NCBI RefSeq assembly: GCF_004115265.2
Contig: NC_046295.1
Span: forward strand, 71,753,008 to 71,817,007
Length of the DNA stretch: 64,000 nucleotides
Source: Rhinolophus ferrumequinum
Lineage: Eukaryota > Chordata > Mammalia > Chiroptera > Rhinolophidae
Direction of reading: 5' to 3'
Part shown: positions 59,552 through 64,000 of the stretch, piece after piece
How the letters are laid out: the number at the start of each line of letters is the position of its first letter
How positions within the stretch are numbered: position 1 is the stretch's first letter
The notes under the pieces: model-generated
What the model saw: the letters and a program-made list of their open reading frames with translations, nothing else
Databases searched by the model: none
What the model was told of the DNA's origin: nothing
Made by a program: the position numbers and the translations under genes

Positions 59552-62500
59552 CTTATATTTCTATAACCAACATTTCTGCACTTAAACTCTCCCGTGTATG
59601 ATCACCTCATTCGTTGCAGTCCTTCATTTTTAGCCTGTCAAGGATCTTTTAAGTGGTTCTGACCTAGCTTGCTAGCTAAGTCATGCAGCTGTGTCCGAGT
59701 TGGGTATCTGGTAAGCAGGGAATATTATTTTTTTAAAAAGCAAGAGAAAGAGGAGCAGGAAGAAAAGAAGGGAGAAGATATACTTGATAGTTACGGTATA
59801 CAGGGGCTCGATACTTGACTTCATTCTCTCATTTAATCCTCACAACCACCTTAGAAAGTGGATGCTATCGTCACCCCCATTTTACAAATAAAGTGGGAGT
59901 AGGAGAGGAAGAGACCGGAACTGCCACTTGATTTATAGCGAAGGCCAGACCAAGGCACTCAGTCCCTCGACGCACATTTCCTGAGTCCCTGCTCCTTACC
60001 AGGCCCTGTGCTAAGCATGGAAATCCGAGAAATGAGACCCTCATCCTACCCCCCGAGAATCTCACCATCCTGAAAGGTGGTCAGCCTACTATACACTCCT
60101 CAACTGCACGACCACTCAGTCCACGATTTCTAGAAAGACTGAGTCAGAAAACCAGTTTCTAGTTTGGTTACTTGGCTGGGAAGATTCCTTTGAGCAGGAC
60201 AAAAAAGTAGCAATATTAAAAATTAATGCTTAATTAAAAATTAAAATGTTCTATTTCCCAGCTGTTAATTATTAAATTCCACTGGCAATTCCAGCATGTC
60301 AGCGCCCCTGACCAAGAAGCCAGGTGACTGCCTGAAATGCAGGCAGTGGCGGGGAGTGAGGGGGAGGGTGCACAAGTTGAGATCAGTTTCTTGGATAAAC
60401 CTCTGTATTAACGAGTCTTAGTCATCAAAACCCACAATTCCCCCTCCCCCCAAAAAAAGAAGTAAGAGGACAGGCCACACGTGTGCCAAGAGCTAGCCTT
60501 TTCCACTGTCACCTGCCAGAGATATCCATGGTCACAAAGATGAGGGCTATAAAAGGAGGGAAAAGCTCTGGGAAAGACTCGAAGCTGCCCAGAAACCTTC
60601 CTTCCAAGCAGGGTACCCTGTCACGTCAGCTTGTGTGGTTCCACCCGTGTAGACCAAAGGCTTCCCCCAAAGTAAAAGGGCCTCCATAACCAAAACACAT
60701 ACCTGCCTGGGTTACTGGTGGTTTTTTAAAATTGTATGTCCTTAGCTGTGGGAACATTGTGGTATCCAAGGGCTGAGTGGAGGAAGCGTTAAAACTGTAG
60801 GAATTGTGCAGGTCAACAAAGATGTGGAATGCATACAACACGTTCTTTACTGAACTCCTTCTAAGCAGCAGCGTGCTGGAGAGTGATCCAGAAAGGAGCT
60901 GACGGTGGTGAGAACAAGGGTGGTGGTGTGGAATACACAGCAGCAGATGGCGCAGGAAGAATTTTGGAGGAAGAATGAACAGAACACGTTAAGGAATTAG
61001 ACTGTCAGGAGGATGGCGGGACGAGGCTGAACTGGGGGGTCTCCCAGACTGGCGTGAGATGGGAAATGAGAAGAACCAGTGTGGAGTGGGGCCACGGGAG
61101 ACATGCAGAGCTGTCAGGCAGGCAGTTAGACGCACGTCAGAGGGAAGATGCTGCATAAAGAAAAGAGATGAGGATACTGGACTTAACTTCCAGAAACCCT
61201 AACATTTGAAGGCTGGGAAGAGGCAGAGGCTCCTGTCAAGGAGACTGAGAAGGGAGAATGGAGAAAGAAGGAGGAAAATTACGAGGATCTGGTGCCGTGG
61301 AAGCTGCGAGATCTTAATGTGGAAATGTGTACGTGCTATGCTGTAATATGTCTTAGGGAGATTACAGAAAAGGATACATTGATATAAATGTATTTATTTG
61401 TTCCTGCAGTTGTTCATCTAATCATTCATTTGTGCAAGAAGTACACTTTGGTGCCCTGAGAAGGCTTGAATTTGGTGCCACTTTAAACCAATATTCTTTA
61501 AATATCTGCTCGCTATTTGTTTAGAGAGAAGCTGAGCCGTGTGCAGAGTAGAGTGGAGAGAGTGACAGCAGGTGGCAGTGATCTGTCTCTCCTCTCTGCC
61601 CCCAGTAATTCAGTCCTGAATTCACCACCCAAGTCCTGCTCAGCAAAGCACAAGTGCTACAGTAAAAGTGTGCCACCCTCTTCGGAAGGGAGCTTGGTGA
61701 CCATCTTTGGTTCACCAAGCCTGATCCCTTCGGAGGACTTAACCTGCTGCCATCTAAGGGGCTTATCAAAGCAATAATGTGTCCACAGTCTTAAATTTCC
61801 TGTAATGGTTTAGCATCTCTGTTGTCCAGCATCTCTGTTGTCCAGCTCATCAAATGATACACAGGGGCCCCAAATTCCCATCCTTCCACACTGGCATGGA
61901 TTCCCCAACCCAAAACAATAAGAGAACTTGCCAGGACACATTCATTCTTTCCAGAGCCCAAGATCCCTCATACTGGAATAGATGCTGTTCTCTCCCAATC
62001 TTCGTCCTGCCTCTGTAGCTGTTCCTCAGACATCTCTTCCTCTACCCGTCCTTTAAATGCTGAAGTCAAACGGGAGGTAGGTCTGTTCCTCTGCCTGGGT
62101 GGCCTCAGCCAGGCTCACAGATCCCACGGTCACCTGTATTCTGAGGGCTCCTCATGCTACATCTCCACCATATATCTTCAGCTGAACTCAGGCACTGCTA
62201 TAGATGGACTATTTGTGTTCTCCTCCATCCCTGCATTCATATGGTGAAACATAATCCCCATTGTGGGGGTAGTTGGAGGTGGGGCCTTTGGGGTGATTAG
62301 GTCATGAGGGTGGAGCCTTCGTGAATGGGATTGGTGCCCTAATACGATCCCAGAGAGCTCCCTCACCCCTTCCACCATGTGAGGACTCAGCGAGAAGACC
62401 CCCATGAATGAAATAGGAAGTGGGTCCTCACTAGACACCAAATATGCTGGTGCCTTGATCTTGGACTTCCCAGCCACCAGACTGAGGAACAAATCTCTAG

Positions 62501-63653
62501 TGTTTATAAGCCGTCCAGTCTATGGTATTGTGTTCTAGCAGCCCGAACACAGCACCCTATGAATCTCCGTCCAGATGCCCCCTGGTGCCTGAATCCACAT
62601 ACATCCCCAGTCGAGCTCATCGCCTCCCCTACTTCTGCACCTGTGTCTCCTCCTCCAGGTCCCTTCCCCAGTGAGCAGCCTCAGGCTCAGGTCCCCTGGA
62701 CAGCTCCCACCACCTCACTCCCTAAGCTACATCCTTCTCAGTCAGGTGGATCATATCTCCTTACCAATCTTAGCAAATCCTAGTTTCACATCTAGGGCCC
62801 CTAGAAGATTGTGAGCTTCCTGAATATACCCATATTAATTGATTACTCCTGTCCCCTGTGCCTAACACAATGTGTAGTACAGAATTTTTGACCACGAATC
62901 ACAGTGAGAAATACATTTTACGTCACAACCACACACATGCGCATATACATATATACAGAAACAAAAATTCCACTAAACAATGTTTATCCTTACTTCCTGT
63001 GATACCCTGATTTTCTATTCGATTTCATTTTTGTAAGAAAGCTGTTTTCTACCCATTAAGCTAGTTTCTGAACATATTAATGGAGAGCGACCAGTAGTTT
63101 GAAAAACACCAGCTAGCCTATCATAAGTGTTTGATCAACGTTTGTTGTATGTTTGCTTAACAAATGCCCGTTTGGCCCCATGAGATTTTGTGTCATCGCT
63201 GCCATTTTACCGATGAGTTAATCTCAGAGAGAATTTTCTTGCTGACTCGACTAGATCCTGTGGCTTCCCACAACATGCTATGGCCGGTAAGACCCCTTCC
63301 GGCTCCAGCATTTTGTGACTCATCTGCTACCATTGGCCAATTAGTGTCAGAATGATCGTGTTGGCTCCAGCACCTGAATCCAAACATCTAGACTCTTGGT
63401 TTCTCAGCTGATCTGTTGTTATAGGTTTAATGGATGCTAAGACCCTATCTCCCCACTCAGGAATGTTCTCAGTGGCACTGTTGTCTACATAGCCCCGCCA
63501 CCTCCTGCTGAGTTATGAATTCTACTGCACGTGGGCGACGCTTTCTCTTACTGTGGATTAAACCAGTCGGACAGCTGAAGCTCTTCATTGTCTTCCTTTC
63601 GTTGTTCCTTGTCTCTGTCTATGTCTTCTTCTTCCCCCAGGTAGTTGTGGGTC
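50550..63653 (-). CDS. GGTA1: GGTA1, alpha-1,3-galactosyltransferase (last three coding exons)
   Basis: N-acetyllactosaminide alpha-1,3-galactosyltransferase transfers Gal from UDP-Gal to Gal-beta1,4-GlcNAc in the Golgi, making the alpha-Gal epitope. The exons are 63552-63653, 57240-57377 and 50550-51243, all phase 2 with canonical borders. They encode about 310 C-terminal residues of a roughly 370-residue family. Conserved features: [17 protein letters not shown] (DxD), QLQAWWYK (acceptor site with the Gln equivalent to bovine Gln247), [12 protein letters not shown] (donor triplet HAA), [11 protein letters not shown] (catalytic Glu), and [14 protein letters not shown] at the C-terminus. The frame is open throughout, unlike the human pseudogene. 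The start codon, anchor and first stem exons lie beyond the right edge. Confidence 0.97.
51780..52760 (-). mobile_element. Antisense L1 3' fragment, split by a mariner-type element
   Basis: ATTGACATGTAACGTAAGTT, ACATTTAAGATCTACTGTCT and, after the inserted element, GTGTTCACTATAATCACCAT and CTTATAACTGGAAATTTGTG are consecutive L1 3' phrases. Confidence 0.7.
51999..52618 (+). mobile_element. Tc1/mariner-superfamily relic with transposase HTH region
   Basis: About 620 bp with imperfect inverted ends CCAGGGGTGCCAAAAAATGT and, on the right, ATGTGTATACATTTTTTTGC ACCCTCTG. TA lies at each edge and the site splits an L1. Translation in shifting frames gives [20 protein letters not shown] and [20 protein letters not shown] with DVHRGRSA, a helix-turn-helix N-terminal domain of IS630/Tc1-type transposases. 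The DDE catalytic core is absent and stops occur within the HTH-linker part, so it is a nonautonomous deletion derivative. Confidence 0.72.
52930..54165 (-). mobile_element. Antisense L1 3' region, split by a SINE
   Basis: AGACTTTATTTTTTAGAACG, TTTAGGTTCACAGCAAAATT, CCAGAATGTCATATAGTTGG and, after the SINE, CTGTACCATTTTGCATTCCC and ACCAGCAATGGATGCAAG are standard old-L1 3' phrases. Confidence 0.82.
53551..53973 (-). mobile_element. Rhin-1-type tRNA SINE, extended form
   Basis: GGGAACGGGAACAGGACTTT tail side, a first head near 53760, then a second body and head ending GGGCTGGCCC. Same layout as the copy at 25203-25631. A 166-codon frame across it is SINE-derived. Confidence 0.92.
54583..54819. 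mobile_element. Long-palindrome MITE, TA-flanked
   Basis: 237 bp with ends CCGTGTTTCCCCGAAAATAA (minus-strand end identical) and TA at 54581-54582 and 54820-54821. The inverted repeat extends inward over about 90 bp per arm (GCGTCTTTTGGAGCAAAAATT in both arms), so one strand could form a hairpin with a (TTATG)n loop. No coding capacity. TA target indicates Tc1/mariner. Confidence 0.88.
54820..57239. other. GGTA1 flank and intron, nothing recognised
   Basis: This lies in the intron between GGTA1 exons 51243 and 57240. No additional exon or clear repeat was supported. 56450-56560 is GGGG-rich. Confidence 0.4.
57240..57377 (-). CDS. GGTA1: GGTA1 exon 8
   Basis: 138 bp with an acceptor ending CTCACCAG and an AA|GTAGGT donor. 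It encodes [20 protein letters not shown], then [20 protein letters not shown] and VFAIG, collinear with bovine and mouse GGTA1. Confidence 0.95.
59030..59300 (-). repeat. MIR fragments
   Basis: CAAGGCCACACAGCCAGCTG, then GGGGCCAGGCACTGTGCTAA, and GAGGAAACTGCTGCACAGAG with TTGAACCCAGACAGGCTGAG, reverse MIR order; possibly two copies. Confidence 0.8.
59500..59549. repeat. (CA)n microsatellite
   Basis: About 22 CA units with one CGCAA interruption. Confidence 0.95.
59800..59905 (-). repeat. MIR fragment
   Basis: CTCATTTAATCCTCACAACC and CCCCCATTTTACAAATAAAG are reverse MIR phrases. Confidence 0.75.
62225..62548 (+). mobile_element. MaLR LTR fossil
   Basis: TGGTGAAACATAATCCCCAT, GTGATTAGGTCATGAGGGTG, CCTTCCACCATGTGAGGACT and GTATTGTGTTCTAGCAGCCC are MLT1/MST LTR phrases. 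Solitary and old; same family group as 36490-36850. Confidence 0.86.
62548..63551. other. GGTA1 intron, little recognised
   Basis: Adjacent to the stem exon; 63125-63260 resembles L2/MIR text. No exon beyond 63552-63653 was supported. Confidence 0.4.
63552..63653 (-). CDS. GGTA1: GGTA1 stem exon (exon 7 of the standard gene)
   Basis: 102 bp between a TGTATACATAG acceptor and a CCACA|GTAAGAG donor. It encodes [20 protein letters not shown] followed by [13 protein letters not shown], matching the acidic HNYQQEEDVEEEKG and LRLWDWFNP stem of GGTA1. The acidic stem is longer than in the two paralogues. The last codon is split CA|G, giving Gln before KRPEVV. Confidence 0.92.
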
Positions 63654-63814
63654 CTATGTATACAAAGGGAAAGCAGCTGAGTGAAGGGGGGGGCGGGGGA
63701 TTTACAGTGTCAGACACACAGGGAAACGTGCTGGGAGGCAGGGAACACGTGTAGTAAGTGAACGGCTACAGAAAGTTTCATGACACTAGATGGTTATTCA
63801 TAAAGACATACCTT

Positions 63815-64000
63815 TTTCTAAGACTTTATTTTTTTCAGTTATAGTTGACATTCAACATTAGTTTATACTAGGTCAAGTATACTACATAGTGGTTACACTT
63901 GTATATAATTTATGCAGTGACACCCCACCCCCCAATTAGTCTAGTACCCACCTGGAACGATACATAGTTGTTGCAACATTATTGACTATAATATATTCTG
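63815..64000 (-). mobile_element. Antisense L1 3' UTR, runs off right edge
   Basis: TTATAGTTGACATTCAACAT, AGTCTAGTACCCACCTGGAA and ATTATTGACTATAATATATT are the reverse complement of the L1 3' UTR also seen in sense at 12440-12600. Confidence 0.85.

Larger units (their letters stand above)
57378..62225. other. GGTA1 intron, mostly unique sequence
   Basis: GC-richer intron with MIR fragments (59030-59300, 59800-59900) and a CA microsatellite. 57640-57800 and 58540-58800 are pyrimidine/GC-rich without an exon. 61510-61770 has open frames on both strands but no recognised family. Confidence 0.4.

Noticed and set aside
61517-61777. Overlapping open frames on both strands in a GGTA1 intron
   Set aside because: Short, no splice logic or family match; retained only as unassigned intron.

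Overview
This is vertebrate, almost certainly bat, nuclear DNA. It has small exons separated by kilobases of intron, L1, L2, MIR, MER5, MER20 and MaLR remnants, and no bacterial gene structure. Eight tRNA-headed SINE copies carry the GGATGGCTCAGTTGGTTAGAGC head, a second GGTTGGAGCTCCGTGCTCCT-like unit in the long form, and a CCCCAATAAAATCTT-type tail. These look like the Rhin-1-type SINEs of rhinolophoid (horseshoe and leaf-nosed) bats. The bat assignment is inferred from those SINEs and from TA-flanked Tc1/mariner-type elements, not from a search.

The genes are a tandem cluster of three glycosyltransferase family 6 (GT6, the ABO and alpha-1,3-galactosyltransferase family) loci, all on the minus strand. 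(A) At the left, two 5' coding exons of a GLT6D1-like gene (10493-10572 and 7724-7771); its catalytic exons would lie beyond the left edge. (B) In the middle, a complete GGTA1-like paralogue with four coding exons (37496-37581, 33607-33660, 25795-25926, 19957-20677). It predicts a 328-residue type II Golgi enzyme with all reading frames and splice phases intact. (C) At the right, the last three coding exons of GGTA1 (63552-63653, 57240-57377, 50550-51243), whose N-terminal exons lie beyond the right edge. Genes A and B splice the membrane-anchor exon directly, in phase, to the exon encoding the SDWF motif, so their stems are shorter than that of GGTA1.

The rest is intron and intergenic DNA built from layered repeats. 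1-1190 is an ERV-L pol fossil (integrase and dUTPase regions). 1651-1910 and 54583-54819 are TA-flanked MITEs. 2510-5470 is an old antisense L1 broken by a younger L1 and two SINEs. 7890-8930 resembles a HAL1. 11434-13125 is an old hAT-like element holding an internally deleted L1 and a SINE. 14437-14793 is an unidentified GC-rich mRNA retrocopy. 23172-24347 is a small ERV fossil with a 101-bp tandem repeat. 27360-31685 is an old L1 carrying a MaLR LTR. 42627-43200 is an RPL30 processed pseudogene. 51999-52618 is a mariner-type relic. Most of 45960-50540 and 54820-63550 is low-repeat sequence in which no gene was recognised.

As a unit, the cluster would supply GGTA1 (Gal-alpha1,3-Gal synthesis) and an extra, apparently functional GT6 enzyme. 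That enzyme keeps the GGTA1 donor-site triplet but has an ABO-like His at a key acceptor position. This paralogue, and a GLT6D1-like gene sitting beside GGTA1, are the most interesting points here.
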